Shown piece after piece: positions 11,340 to 23,900 of a DNA stretch of 64,000 nt; the stretch's first letter is position 1; every line of letters starts with the position of its first letter. Source of the DNA: Setomelanomma holmii (Eukaryota; Ascomycota; Dothideomycetes; Pleosporales; Phaeosphaeriaceae); the NCBI GenBank assembly GCA_010015745.1, contig ML978253.1, positions 48,779 to 112,778 on the forward strand, written 5' to 3'. The position numbers were made by a program, and so were the translations under genes. Under the pieces are notes generated by a model. It ran no database searches and had not been told where the DNA came from. It saw only the letters and a list, made by a program, of their open reading frames with translations.

Positions 11340-11394
11340 TATGGAAGAGCTTGAATCCCAGCCCTGTATGCCGAGACGCGAGCATGACTGCTGA

Positions 11395-11667
11395 ATGTCC
11401 CCAATCTGCCCATATGGGCACAAAGACAAATGTAGAAGATCCTTGCCGAGAGCAAAAAATCAGATGGTATTGACAGTCAAAGTCAGAGGGCTACGTGAGG
11501 CTTCTGATGCTTGCAATGTACCTGCTCAACTCGCTCAGTTTGCCGCTGCAGTTGCGGAAGAGGCAAAATCCCTTTCGTGGAAACGTGACGAGACAACTAA
11601 GCAGGAAGCTGCGTACCGAAAGTCCACGGACCAGTTTCTACCGGGACTATATTCAGGTAACCAATGA
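11395..11667 (+). CDS. Hypothetical protein, possibly 5'-disrupted
   Basis: A 90-residue frame starting 'MSPICPYGHKDKC', which carries closely spaced Cys and His residues that could bind a metal. It is followed by an Ala/Lys-rich helical stretch ('AQLAQFAAAVAEEAKSLSW'). The same frame is open back to the ATG at 11341 except for one TGA at 11392. The original start may therefore lie farther upstream, and the LTR insertion at 11170 would have separated it. The frame may be spliced at the GTAACC just after 'YSG'. No family is recognised. Confidence 0.35.
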   Translation: MSPICPYGHKDKCRRSLPRAKNQMVLTVKVRGLREASDACNVPAQLAQFAAAVAEEAKSLSWKRDETTKQEAAYRKSTDQFLPGLYSGNQ

Positions 11668-12019
11668 GTCTGTTAATTATTCGAACCATGTAAGCATGCT
11701 CAAGAGCATCTCCGTCATAGCGCAATATGCTTGTGCAGGCGGGGTGCTTGTATTCTCAATTCATGCGATGCGCAACTAGGAACATTGGGAAGCGTAGATG
11801 AGGAATTGAAGTTATCGTACCAATGATTCTTGTGAGGTTAGATGGTAAGGTGAAGTAGAGAGAAGACAATGCTGTTGAAGTATATAGTTCGACTTCATAG
11901 TAGCCTCCGATACTAGCATATCTACTCGCCACCAAAAATGCACCTCAAGACAATTTCCCCAACATGATCGCCAGACCCATTCTTATGCCAGTCAACGTTC
12001 CGGATCCATGCCGCACCAA

Positions 12020-13805
12020 CTATGATCCTCCGAAGTAGGAAGGTCCACCTCTATTCTCTCGGATGCCCAGCACGGGAGGAAATAACGGAAATGGCTCCAG
12101 CGGTGCTCCAAGCTCGACAGGTTTTGGATCGTAGTACTTATAAATCCTCTCAGCTTTCGCGCCGCCGAGCGCGGGCGCTCTCCATGTAGATATGCCCGTG
12201 TCCTCATCGTAGGTATCGTGTGTAGAAATAATGCGCTTTCCTCCACCCCCAGGAAGGTCTACTACAAATTTTGGCGTGTAGTACCCGGTGGTACTTCCTT
12301 GAAGGGCCATCTCCAGTCTCTTCATGTCGGAGATACGAGTTCGGAGGTGCTCAATGCCTATTGTCATATCGCATTGATAGATATAGTACTGTCCAGTAAT
12401 CAACAAAGCAAGAAAGACGAGAGTTGCAAGCAAACAGAACAACTTACTGGAGATATATGAAGGTCAGCAAGCGCCTGGATCAAGTCTTTCAGGTCTTTGA
12501 GAGTATCGTTGACACCCTTCAGCAGAACAGACTGATTGCGAACGGTGACTCCGTTCTGGTAGAGAAATCGGGCCGCCTCCCGCGTTATCCCATTAATCTC
12601 TTGTACGTGGTTGAAATGGGTGTGCAAGCAGAGCTCTTTATCCAATTGCACAGCTCTGTTCGTACTTCTCAAGAGTACCTCAGTCCACTTATCCGTTGGA
12701 TCTACTATGCGTCCAGGTACTGCGCAGAGGCCCTTCGAACCGATACGTATACGTTTGATATGCGGGATCTCAAGCAAACTGCAGCACCGAATATCAGCCA
12801 TGGTTGTCGTCCGCAGTGTAAGTTACTTGCCCATTGAGCAATAAGTGGAAGTGGGTAGGACTCAGAGTATAGACGTCACCACCAGATAAAACAACATCGT
12901 GAATGGCATCATTCAACCTGAGATACTCAAACACCTTCTCCCATCGTTCGCGATTTGGTATCATCGGCCTTTTGTCGATCGCCCCGGTACCAACCATATA
13001 CGCTCTCGTACAAAAGGAGCAATACACGGAGCACATATGTGTAGCTAAGACCTTTAGTATTTCGAAGAGTTGTTGCTGCACATCACTCACCCAGGAACAG
13101 CGCCTTGTTTGGATAGCGATGAACTAGTCCTGGCACCTCTAATCTGGGTTAGTGAAAGGATCAGAATTCGCACGATCGCTGGACTTACTCGAATCAGCCC
13201 ATTCGTTCAATGAGTCGGCCTGTGACATTGGATGGTCGTTGACAAGCGCACTCTGCATTGGTATAAACTGGCGAAAGACAGGACAGTTGAGGACGTCTTC
13301 CCAGTTTATGCGCGTCAGCAGGAAAGGCGGCAGGCGGATGTCCATAGGCATTCTTCGGAGGGCGCACGCGACATCCGCAACAAGATCGTCTCGCGTATCA
13401 AGAGATTTGTGAATAAGACGCCGTCTTGGTGGCGGAATCCGTTCTGGTAGTTCCTGATGAAGCCAAGCCACGAGATCGGAGCTTTTGGAGATGGAGTGTC
13501 CACACTAAGTCAATTCCAACGTTAGCTGGCTCTTGACACATTCATCTGAAGCCTTAGGACATGCGTACCTGATACCTGAAGGTTTTCCATTCTGCCTCGG
13601 AAACGTCGCGATATGGTTTGTACTTTCGCCAGTCCGCTTCGAGTGCAGCTGAGGCAAAGGCTCTGCACAGACCTCCTGCGTGACTGACAGACTGCCAGAG
13701 CGCAGTGAGACCAGAAAGCCTACTTCTTGATCCGCCATGGCGTCCTCTCCATACAGCTAATGGACGAGATGTTGTACCGCACCTCCGAGTAAGACGACTA
13801 GACAT
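12020..13805 (-). CDS. Lysine 2,3-aminomutase-like radical SAM enzyme
   Basis: Six exons on the minus strand (13805-13569, 13504-13189, 13138-13091, 13044-12831, 12778-12448, 12388-12020) join in frame to 504 residues without a stop. KamA-family enzymes convert L-lysine to beta-lysine with a 4Fe-4S cluster, S-adenosylmethionine and pyridoxal phosphate. Visible motifs are 'VPGLVHRYPNKALFLA', the cluster motif CSVYCSFC (Cys205, 209, 212), VVLSGGD, 'HTHFNHVQEI', 'NQSVLLKGVNDT' and the PLP motif PGGGGK (Lys433). The N-terminus (MSSRLTRRCGTTSRPLAVWR) is rich in Arg and Ser and lacks acidic residues, suggesting mitochondrial import. Introns are 46-64 bp; the one at 12779-12830 starts GCAAGT, a GC-AG intron, the only choice that keeps frame there. 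The gene is intact although solo LTRs lie only 0.7-1.5 kb from its 3' end. Its role in fungi is not well defined. Confidence 0.9.
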
Positions 13806-14920
13806 TGCGAGGCTCGGGTTTACGAAGTAGATGCAGATATTCTGCGGGTATGGGTGCCGTTTGAGAGTTGAGAGAGGACGACTCAGGAACGATATATTGC
13901 AGACTTCGCATGATAGCAATTCCAAATGTCTACGATCCCCACGTACAGCATACTGGAGAACCAATTAGATCTGCCGCCTTCCGCGGCATCGCACGCCGCT
14001 GCCTGCCGTGAATGCAATAGCTACGCGCCCATCTTGCAGGATAGCATGCCGGTGTAAACCAGGTTGCAGGTGATGCGGCAGATGTGATGGAAAAACGTTC
14101 ATGTACCAGCAGTTGCCTCATCAGCCGCGTGCGTCTCGTGGTACAAGGACGTCAAAAGAAGAGCTGAACTAGCAACTCAAGTGCACGGAACCACCCTGCT
14201 AATCCTGGTTCATGGACCCACTTGTCCTTGGGTCTGGGGAGCGCGGGTAACGAGCCGTTCCACCACACGTGCCCTGTTCATCATGGACAAGTTGTGGCGT
14301 ATATTTCAATGCACGATTCAATGGACCTGACGCATGGAAGCGCGACCGGCCTTGACATCACTCCCCATTTGGTTCCTACAGTACATCGAGCTGCAGCCTG
14401 CACGTCATAAGAGAAGGTACGCGAGCCGCCGTGCGACGTACGCCCAGGCAGTACGCATTGAGGCACGAATTCGCATGATGGCGCTTCCATGAGCAAGAGG
14501 TCGCGATGAGTGCGTTGTTTGGCTGCATCTAGGACATATGTTGAGGTGCATCTTGCATCTTTATGGCAGATCAGCCTGCGGGAAGATGCAGCTGAAATGC
14601 GCGTGCCGCGCTGCTGACGACTGCTCGATGCGGTGGCTCTCGTCTTGTCTAATCACAACCCATGCCTCCTCAACCCGAGGTTTCGTGCTAGTGATGCTAG
14701 TAAGAATTTAGGGCGTCAGGGGTCTGATCGAGGCACCAACTATGGTGTGTACGCCAGGCCAGTCAATTCGCCGAGCTTGCTGCTGGACCGACGATCATTA
14801 AGGCAGAAGCGCGGTGCGCCAAGCTTCTCTTATGCCACAACTAACTTTCCCCACAAGACTGCCGCTCACGATCCATACGAACGCGGGGCCGCAAATGTCA
14901 AATCTCGGCCCAACCTCTTC
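13806..14920. other. No supportable gene
   Basis: This includes the promoter of the aminomutase gene on its left side. Short frames at 14222-14410 and 14633-14947 have no motifs. Confidence 0.45.
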
Positions 14921-15145
14921 TCATCGTTGCTTCTCCTGCTTCTCTGAAGTCGGTGGCGTGATGGTAAAAGGCTCTTCGCTGTGGCAGTCGCGGCGGTTCT
15001 CGAGAGCTGCCTTGCCGTCCGTTCCAACGGACCAATTATCAAAGCTGGCATTCTTGATGACTGCATCGGAAACGTCGTTGGAAAAGAAGTTATTATCGCG
15101 CAGAGGGGCATCAGTCTTCACCGTAAGCTGCTCAACAAGGGTTGG
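14921..15145 (-). CDS. Possible terminal exon of an unrecognised protein
   Basis: The minus strand reads PTLVEQLTVKTDAPLRDN and then 'FDNWSVGTDGKAALENRRDC' before a Gln/Lys-rich end and a stop. It is preceded by an intron-like 3' end (GCTAAC branch-like site, then ACCAG). The composition looks coding, but I found no upstream exon that joins convincingly and recognise no family. Confidence 0.25.
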   Translation of the reverse strand, partial: PTLVEQLTVKTDAPLRDNNFFSNDVSDAVIKNASFDNWSVGTDGKAALENRRDCHSEEPFTITPPTSEKQEKQR

Positions 15146-18100
15146 CTGGTATGAGTTAGCGGAGATGAGGTTGGGGGTTAGTTCCTTGGCTTATAGAATT
15201 GGGTGAAGCGGATACAAGCGATGGCGATACGAGGACAGTCGATAGATTTGGTGTGCTGAAGGTGGCTGGTGCTGATGCATTAGGGGCCGATATAAGCGGC
15301 GCATTGGATATAGAAGAAGCTGGTACAATAATTACTGATTGATTCGTGCGCTGGACACGGTGGCGACATGCGTGAGGCTGGCGTATATTATCGAGTCCAT
15401 CCCTGTAATCAGACGTTCAGCCAAGATAGGATGGACCCACACGAGTTTAGGGGAACAAGGACGTTGAAATCATGGTTGGCTTCATCTTCGCAGGTAGAGG
15501 GATGGCATTGAATCGAGATGTAGTGCACTAGCCATGGAGGAACACCCAACAGACAGAAGAGAGGTGATGGAGCATATGGGCGAAATATGATGATGTGGAG
15601 GGAACAACGGCATGAGGACGAAGTAATGATTTTGCAGCATGAAGACGATATTCAGTTAATATTTACACATGTCTCAATCATTCTGTATGCCTTCTAACGG
15701 AAACGAAAGCGGTACATTTGACGATAGACAGTTAGCGGAATAATGGATTGCGAGAAGAAGGGAAAAGGTTGCACATCCTGTGGTGCAACCACGAAAATCC
15801 TCGCTCCTCGATTATCCGTTGGAAACTCTAGCCGGTAACACTTCGGCCGTAAGACTTCGACTGAGGTTCCATAAGGCTTAATACGACTGTGAGTGCGCTC
15901 TCTTGACCTTGGTTTTTTCCTCGCCGTGGGGTGTGTGATCATGCTCGGGCACTTGAAGGGGGCCTCAATACGGCGTTGCCCATCCTCTACATGAAGTCGA
16001 GGTCCTGCGCGTCTGATGGGGAAGGCGACGAGTCAGGTGAGAGCGCTACGGAAATTGAGATCGAAATACGTGTTCGGAGGGTTGTCCAGATCGAATAGAG
16101 CTTCAATGCCGTCGGAGCTCTACATTTCGACCACGATCTTCCACGGGAGCACAGAAGGGTGGGGAAACCAACGGTGAGACCACGATCTGATACCTGCTGC
16201 CAAGATCCTCCGAGAGCAAATTCTTAAAGGGATTCCGGTACTCAGAGTAAGGAACAATCAGCTTCTCTTCCCGGGGTTCCAGGTCCTGCCAAGCAGCCAG
16301 CTCGCTTTGTTCCAGCAGGACTTCGTCGGACTCAGGCCCTAGCGCTGCTATAGTGTCTCAACGCTTGTGGTTTGTTGTGGGCGATAGCGAACGACACGAG
16401 GATTGGGGTGTAAGCTGTAATGTATGCTATAGAGTGCGTGGTAAGGTGTGGTAGGTCGTAGAGTGTTCGAGGGTGAGTGTCGCGAAGGCATGGTTAGAGC
16501 CCATGATTGCGATGTTGGCAGCGGAACTGACGGCTGATCGATGCGCTTGTATGCTATGGAGTGCGACAGGCATGACGAACCTGCTGTGCACACGCGGGCG
16601 CTTGTCGGGACAATGGGCGCGGGCTACTCGAGGCGTATTGCGGTCTATGAAGCGATGGCAAACGGGGAATTCGGGCTTCTGGCATGTTGAAAGTTTGCAC
16701 TATAAGAAGTATGTGAGCTTTGCAACCGGACACAGAGCTGCATCAGATGCACTAACGCTTTGTGGTGCTGCCGGCCAGCGCCTCCACTTGCTCTCGCTAA
16801 AGTTTTCTTCAAGCATTGCGCGTACCAGACAGCTACAGAGGCGCCGCCTCACCGTGCATCTCCGAGGGCTGTCACCAGCGCCTCCACTTGCCCTCGCTAA
16901 AGTCTGAGGTCGTTGCGTCGTCTGCAAACAGCTGCAGGATTGTGTCTGGATTCGACGATTTCCTGGCGGTGAGTAGTCTGGTCGTATTCGGTGTCGACAA
17001 GATGCCTCGCAGCGGAGGGTCGTGCGGTGCAGCTGGTGTGGTCTAGGCTATTGTGCGGGGTAACGCGTGTCCGCTCAGACACGGCTCACCTCCAACTTCT
17101 CGAGGCGCACGACTCACAGGGCCAGGACCAGGACCTCTGAGTCATGTCCAGTTCGATCCAAACATGTGTCCGACCTCTTCCCGCGCGAATCTTCTGTCCA
17201 TGAACCTTCGACTACTGTAGACGATTTCTGGTGGGTACTGATTGTAATGGAGATTTGGTGTGGGTGACGGGGTGATGACGGACTGGTCTTGGCGACGTGG
17301 TAATGATCTTGTAAGGACCCCCACAGACCAAACAACTGCTCGCCAGCATATCCAGGGATCGAAGCAGAACTATCAATTCGAGCAGCACCACGTTGCTCAT
17401 ACGTTTCGAAAGCGCAGCTTCTCCAAAGCCAATAAACCGTTGGTAGGCAAGGTGCAACACGACGGCGAGCTCGAGGTCGACCGGTACTTAACGTTAATCC
17501 TGGTGTGCACAGACTGTCCGATGGGGGAGAAGTCCGACTTCCCCGACCCCGCCACATTGCTCGAGGGTACCACAACACCCGCGACGCAGCTATGCAAGTG
17601 ATAGCTCAACTCTACACACCACGAACCCTAGCATTCGAACAACTACCCAGCAAAGCCCTTGCGAGCTTCAGTGCGACGAGGAACACATTCCAGCTAATGG
17701 CAAGGACAAGACCGTAGTTGCATGCATGCCTTCCATGCGAATCACGCCAGACGATCCCTCGTCTTTGCACTCTGCAGCTTGACCAGAGCACAAGTACCGA
17801 GCAGCGCGATTGATTTGCAGCTGCTTAGGAGTCAATGATATGACTTTGGTACCGCGCACTTCGCTACGGCAACCCGCATCTCAGCCACCGATGTCACGGA
17901 CGCGAGAGGGCTCTGCAGTCGAAAGCCGTTCATTTCACCCCGGACACGACGAGTCCGCGCACCTCGCTACGGCTACACGCATCTCAGGTTCCGGGTTCAT
18001 AGATGCAAGACGCTTCTCGAGTCGAGAATTGTTTGTTTGTGCCCAGCCACAGTGAGCTGATCGGCAGTATCTCACAACCCTTGCCAGATAGCAAACAAAC

Positions 18101-18211
18101 AAATCAACGCGGCGTTTGATTCAACGATTTCAGTGCAACCTTCTCCCTCTCCGTCTTCGTATTTAGTGCGTCTGCCTCGTTCAAGTCAGCGCGCTCTGTA
18201 GCTCCACAGCA
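15146..18211. other. Long unassigned stretch with short internal repeats
   Basis: No gene could be supported. Two 30-base near-identical segments (CCAGCGCCTCCACTTG core) lie exactly 100 bp apart at 16775 and 16875. Two related 35-base segments (CGCACYTCGCTACGG core) lie at about 17851 and 17957, in the probable promoter of the next gene. The segment 17230-17380 has a relative at 38150-38300. Confidence 0.4.
17230..17380 (-). repeat. Diverged copy of the segment at 38150-38300
   Basis: Both segments share blocks such as CTGGCGACGTGGT or CTTGGCGACGTGGT, ATGATCTTGTAA, CCCCACAGAC and ACTGCTCGCCAGCA in the same order. On the minus strand both encode a related peptide ('LQDHYHVAKTS' here, 'LQDHHHVARTT' there, then HQISIT). 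The 38-kb copy lies just upstream of a C2H2 zinc-finger frame, so this may be a decayed paralogue of that gene. Confidence 0.5.
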
Positions 18212-18781
18212 ATGGCTTTCAATCCCAAGAACCCTAAGTGGGAAGATGGATGCGCGGTCCACTACTCCACTCTCGGCCGACTCGATCTACTTGGGATCCC
18301 CAACTTCTGCGTCGCCCGGGATGAGCCTTCTCCTGAAGCAGTCGAGTTTCCACCCTCTTCCTTTCGTTGCGCCTGGTCCTGGTGTCCACTTTGCCTACCA
18401 CCATCACCCAAGACCGAGCGTAATGTGGATCGCCCATTGAGTGCGCCCACTGCACCAGTCCCAACGGCATCTACGAATATTCCAGCAGCAGAGGCTTTCG
18501 CATCCGACGAGCTTCGAGCAGTGCGTCACGTCGAGTTCCCGCGACAGCGTCGAGCGATGAGGAGACGCAAGCTCGCCAACAAACTTGCGACAAAGACATC
18601 CTCTTCCTCTGAGAACCTCGCTCTTCATGTGGAGAAGTGCAAGGCATCGAAGGATCAGACTTCCATGGGTGTTCAGGGGCACGACTTCGTGTCAACTGAG
18701 GAGAAGGTGGAGGGACAGGTACTGAGAAGCAATTGCCTTCTGTCGGTAAGTGCAATCACGCCCTTCTTACACCACCGCTGA
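18212..18781 (+). CDS. Hypothetical protein
   Basis: An ATG in good context (CAGCAATGGCT) opens a 189-residue frame: 'MAFNPKNPKWEDGCAVHYST', a CxxC pair (WCPLC, near residue 58), a basic patch ('RQRRAMRRRKLANKL', near residue 110) and a Ser/Glu-rich end. A GTAAGT at about 18747 could be a splice donor, in which case the last 12 residues are not coding and a further exon should follow; I could not identify it. The direct-repeat promoter elements upstream suggest a real transcription unit. Function unknown; the basic patch would suit a nuclear protein, but this is a guess. Confidence 0.4.
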   Translation: MAFNPKNPKWEDGCAVHYSTLGRLDLLGIPNFCVARDEPSPEAVEFPPSSFRCAWSWCPLCLPPSPKTERNVDRPLSAPTAPVPTASTNIPAAEAFASDELRAVRHVEFPRQRRAMRRRKLANKLATKTSSSSENLALHVEKCKASKDQTSMGVQGHDFVSTEEKVEGQVLRSNCLLSVSAITPFLHHR

Positions 18782-19612
18782 AGCCCAAACCAGAACATGA
18801 TAGCGTCATGGAAAGGCAATTCACGCTATTAATGCGATGATTGAAGATGGGTGGAAGGGTCGAGTGGCGGTAGTGGAAGTGTCAATGGAAATTTGGTGGA
18901 ATGTAAAGCAAGTAGAAATCGAATCATGTCTTAGTTCGCATCCACTTGCTTGTGTCTTCTTGATCATACCCTTCCTCCGCTGTCGCGGCATGCTTTATCA
19001 ATTGGATGTCAACATATGCTGCTCTACATGTTTGCCTCTGGAAAATCGTGCGCATCGACAACATGCAAGTACCAGAAGAGCACATGATACAGGACGTAGG
19101 TGGAGGATGTTGCTTCATAGCGTACAAGGCATGCTTCGTTCGCTAGGCTAGCCCTCCCAAAAAGCCGTGGTTACCTTGATGGAGGGTACACCATGACGCA
19201 GTTTGTGATACCCAATGAATATGGACTAGGCAGTAAACATTGGTAGTTCTAGGTGACCAGTTTGCATGCGAGATAGATTAATGGTAGTTGTACTTCTCCT
19301 TCTTGGCGACTTCCAGGAGAAGCTGCTCGGAGCGCTTGCATTTGGGTCGTGGCTACTTAGAGCGCATGTGGTGCGTGTAGTGCATGGGTGCTTCGAGCGG
19401 ATTAGCCATCATTGCTGAAACAGTCGCGTAAAAGATATGCTCATGATTTTGAGTTGCTCCTGTTGCTTTGCTTTCATCACTCATGCAGCCGCCGTGCTTT
19501 GGCGCTCCTCAAGTCTTGGCATTGATTGTGAAATCACGACACGATTGGACTTGTCAGATATCCACTATATCTACCTTCAAGCTACAACAGCAGAAAGGTC
19601 GGTCTTTTTGCA
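18782..19612. other. No supportable gene
   Basis: Short frames without motifs up to the broken left edge of Copia element 2. Confidence 0.45.
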
Positions 19613-19867
19613 TCTGACAGTTGGGAGCCCGGTATCCCCGCACTACGCTGCAATACTCAAATAAGATTGTTCACTCTTTTTGATCACGTTGCACTCATTG
19701 CATACAGTGTCTCTACGATCATCCTGCGTGTCTCTGCACGCTTATTATTGTCGTGTTGTTGCAAGCTTCTGACTATCGCTTCGCACTGTTTCTGAGATAA
19801 TTTCTCACACTCTTTGAGGTTCTACCTCATCTTCTCTGCCGACTAGCAAGGCAGCTCTTTCGCTATT

Positions 19868-20991
19868 ATGGCCACCACCAGCACTGATGTTCGTGCTACC
19901 ACTATTCTCCAAGGTCCCGCTGACTGGACACCTTGGTACTCTGCAAAACGACGATACGCTACTATCAAGGGCGTATGGCAGTACTGCAACCCTGATTCTA
20001 CCGCAGAGTCTCCAACACCTGTTGCAGAGCCGTCTGACAACAGTTCTGTAGATGCTTGGAAAATCTGGGAGATCAAATCCAGACATCAGGAGTCAATCCT
20101 GAAGGCGATTGGTGAGGTCAACCTTGAGATCTTACGCACTGTCGCAACGACTCGTGTCCACTTAATCAACGGAGCCAGCTAACGACACTCCGGAATCACT
20201 TCAAGGTCACAGACCAACAACGCAGGCTAGAGCTTGCTACCCTGTACAGCGATATTCAAAAGAAGCCAAAGAACCAGAGTGTTCAGGCCTGGCTGAACGA
20301 ATACTCACAAATCACATCTCAATGCGCCCAAGAGAGCATGCCAGAGATGACAGAAACCCGAGCGCAATGGCGATTCATCTACGCTGTACGGGACCCTGGA
20401 GATGAGGCATGGGCGCAAGCGCAGTTCCTTGCTATGGAGCAAGGCGAAGCAAACAAACTTTGGCCAACGCCTACTCTACAGAGACTGATCAGCCGTTATC
20501 GGAGAACGGCACCTACTAGTACGGCCCAAAACACAACTAAGACGCTAGGCGGTTTTAAAACCCAAGCCTCCCTGTTGATCACTGAGCAGGCACCAAAGCC
20601 GAAGGGACGTTCAACTTGTGTCTGTGGACTTCATTCCTCAATCTTTCTGTGCTTTTCGCTTAATCTAGAGGCAAAAGGTAGACTAAAGGACTTCAAGCCT
20701 AGCTCAAAGGCTCTATGTCAGCTTGTTGAGGCCTTTCGCAATAACGACACCCTCAAAAGAGCTCAGAAAGCCTATAAGGATGCAGGCATTCGATGGACAT
20801 TCGATGAGGAGAAAGCTAAAGCTGAGCTTTCTGAACGCCGAAAGGATAACTCTACATCATGTCAGACCCACCGCACTGAAACAAGAGATGACGACAGTTC
20901 AGACGGATATGTGTCAAATGCAGCCTACTTTACGCAACTACTGCAGTCTAACGCTGCGTCATCAACACATGATCGCTCACTGCAAAACTGA
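19868..20991 (+). pseudogene. Copia element 2 gag
   Basis: It starts 'MATTSTDVRATTILQGPADW' and reads to about 20180, where a deletion relative to element 1 (the GVEHDNPRSQ stretch) shifts the frame. Reading resumes in the frame of 20338-20991 ('PEMTETRAQWRFIYAVRD'). Near the end is a CVCGLHSSIFLC motif, a C-x-C-x3-H-x5-C knuckle of fungal Copia gags. Unlike element 1 it keeps most Gln codons, so it is the less mutated copy. Confidence 0.85.
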
Positions 20992-23900
20992 TGGGTCACG
21001 GATCCTGGCTCCAACATCCATATCTGCAACAAGACTACGTCTAATTGGAAGCAGACTAGGCTTCCTTCCTCTTAAGACACTGTGCAAGCAGGCTGCAACT
21101 TGTATCAAGTTCAGGCCTGGGGAGAGGTAACACTTGACGTGAGAAGAGGCGATGTGACAGCCTCAATCACGCTCAAAAAAGTGGCATTTATCCCAGGATT
21201 GATCTTCAGTCTTAGCTGTTGCAAGAAGGTTCACTTCAACTCTAAGACAAACAGACTCTTTAAGGAAGTTGAGTCTAAGATCTTCTCGAATCTTGAACAT
21301 GTTGGACGCCACTGGTTCCTAGACGCTCAGGACGCTCAAGACGTTAGAGGACAGCCTTCTCAGGCTATGGCCGCCGATTCTACTCGAGCAAAGCCACCTC
21401 AAGTTGTTACAGCAATGAGAGCTCATCAGCTGCTTGGTCATCCAAGCTTTCAAGCTATCGAGCATCTTCGTGATTCTACTACTGGTCTTAAAGTAGGACC
21501 AAATCGCAAGGGTGATCACTGGAAAGATGCGTGCACTCCATGTTTCCAAGGCAAGATGAAGGAAGATGTCAGCCCACGTCCTCGTGCTAACAAGGTTTGC
21601 CGCCCATTCTATCGCATTATTGTTGACATTGTCCAACTTCAGAAGCATGGTGAGGCATGCTACAATGGCGATGTTTGGGCTCTACATGCTGTATGTGAGT
21701 ACACAAAACACCATGAGATCTGTACTCTCAAAGATCGACACAAGACAACTGTTGTTCCTGCTATTACTCGCCTCATCAACAAGATCAAACGGGTATATAG
21801 CTACCAAGTAGCCATTGTCTTCATGGATGGAGACGTAGACTATGGCCGGGCTGAGGCTAGCCTAGGATCCTCTGCCAAGGAAGAGCTGGAAGCAGCTGGT
21901 ATCAAGGTTGAAGTCAGAGCTCCTGACACACCTTCCCAGCTGGGGGGGGTGCTGAAAGAGCTGGAGCCATCATTATGACTGTCGCAAGAGTTCTTCGAAT
22001 CCATGCTGGTCTACCCAAGGACTTAGCTAATGAGCTAGTGTATTCAGCAGCTAGGCTCCTCAACATTACGCCTACGAAATCTATCGACTGGCGCACACCA
22101 CATGAGATGGTCACTGGACTCCGCCCAGACCTATCTCGACTCCATATTATTGGAAGCCGTGGACTTGTGCTCAACAAGCACCTGCCAAAAGGAGACAAAC
22201 TCGAAGACCGTACCATTGAGGGCTTCCTTATTGGCTATGACGCCTCAAACATCTATCGAGTGTGGCTACCTAACACGCAGCGTGTTATCCGCGTACGCGA
22301 CGTACGATTTATCAACGAGCTTTACAAGAACAAGCCGTCTGCTCAGCGAGTAGATTCTCGCATTGTGAAGACAGTCTATATTCCTGAGGAGGAATACGAT
22401 GGTGATACTATTGCAGTTGCTCAGCCAATAGTTACGCATCAAGAGACTGCTACAACTTCCCCTCAAAAACATCAGGACAAACAGCTGCCGTCTCCTGTAA
22501 CCACTGCTCGCAGTAGTCCTGAGCTTTGCCATAGCTATGATACCTGCAGCGCCTCTCCATTTGATGGAGATTGACCTACTTCGCCTGATCCAGTTGAACA
22601 ACAATTGTTGCAGAAGTCATCTGCTGTGAGAGACTCCTCACACACAACACCTGGGGGGTGGAATGACGATGTTGCCTACATCGATAGCTATATCCCGGAT
22701 CGACGACAGAACAATGCTCCTCGACGACGAGATCCAGATCTCTCGCAGGACAACATTGTCACTGGCGGACAACGCCGCCAGGCGCACTTCATTGAGGCAG
22801 CTCCAAACTTGTCAAAATACTTTGCCTTTGCTGCTACTGTTGCGCAAGCAAATGAGGCTACTTTTACTGCCTCGCAATCCAAGATCAAACACGATCCTAC
22901 TTGCATTCATCGCGATCATCTACCTCCTCCACCACGTTACTGGAAGGAGCTGAAGCATCACCTGCATGGGGAGCAGTTCAAGGCTGCTGCCCAGGACAAA
23001 TTCCTTAGCTGCTGGAACAATGGCACCTTTGCCAAACCAGATATCACAGCTGAAAACAGTCAAGAGACTGTACCGTTGATGTGGATGTTCACCTACAAAT
23101 TTGGTGAGGATGGGTATCTTTACAAATACAAGGCCCGTCTCATTGTACGCGGAGATCTGTAGGAGCAATATAGCGACACTTATGCTGCAACTCTTGCTAC
23201 CCCTCTGTTCCGAGCACTTATAGCTCTTGCTTGCGCGTTCAATCTTGAGGCAGTACAATATGATGTGCCGAATGCGTTCTTCAACGCTAACCTTGATTGC
23301 ACTCTACATGTAAGAACTCTAGATAGTTTCTAGGGTTAACATAGCTAGGTCCTCCGCCTTCTCCGCACCTTGTACGGCCTTAAAGAAGCACCACACCTGT
23401 GGGCTACACACTTCTAAGGATCACTGCGTACACTTAGCCTGCATCCTGTTTAAGGAGTCCTATGCCTTTAGATAAACAACAGAGTCATTCTCTTCTTCTA
23501 CGTGGATGATATCATCATGCTGTACCACCATAACTACCAGGAGGATTTCAAGGAGCTTGAACAACAGCTTATTAAGCTCTATAGTCTCCGCCAGATGGGA
23601 GATATTAAGTGCTTTCTAGGCATTCGAATTAAACGCATCCTTGCTACTTGTCAGCTTTACCTTATCTAGGACGCCTTCATCAACAAGGTATGTACGGAAT
23701 ATGACCTTGTCCGTGCGGATGGAAAATACCCGTCTACGCCACTTCCGTCTACCTCAAGGCTTGCAATGTACGATGGTATCTCTAGCTCTTGGAACACTAA
23801 GACCTATCAACGCCTGGTAGGCAACCTAGCGTATATTGAGGTCATGACGCGCCTTGATGTTGCGCATGCTCACTCAGTCCTTGCACGATTTCTCGCAAAT

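Noticed and set aside
12424..12837. Plus-strand frames opposite the aminomutase gene
   Set aside because: They are antisense to well-supported exons with conserved motifs.
19550..19621. A 5' LTR for Copia element 2
   Set aside because: Only the last nine bases match the LTR end; the sequence before them is unrelated, so the LTR is absent.
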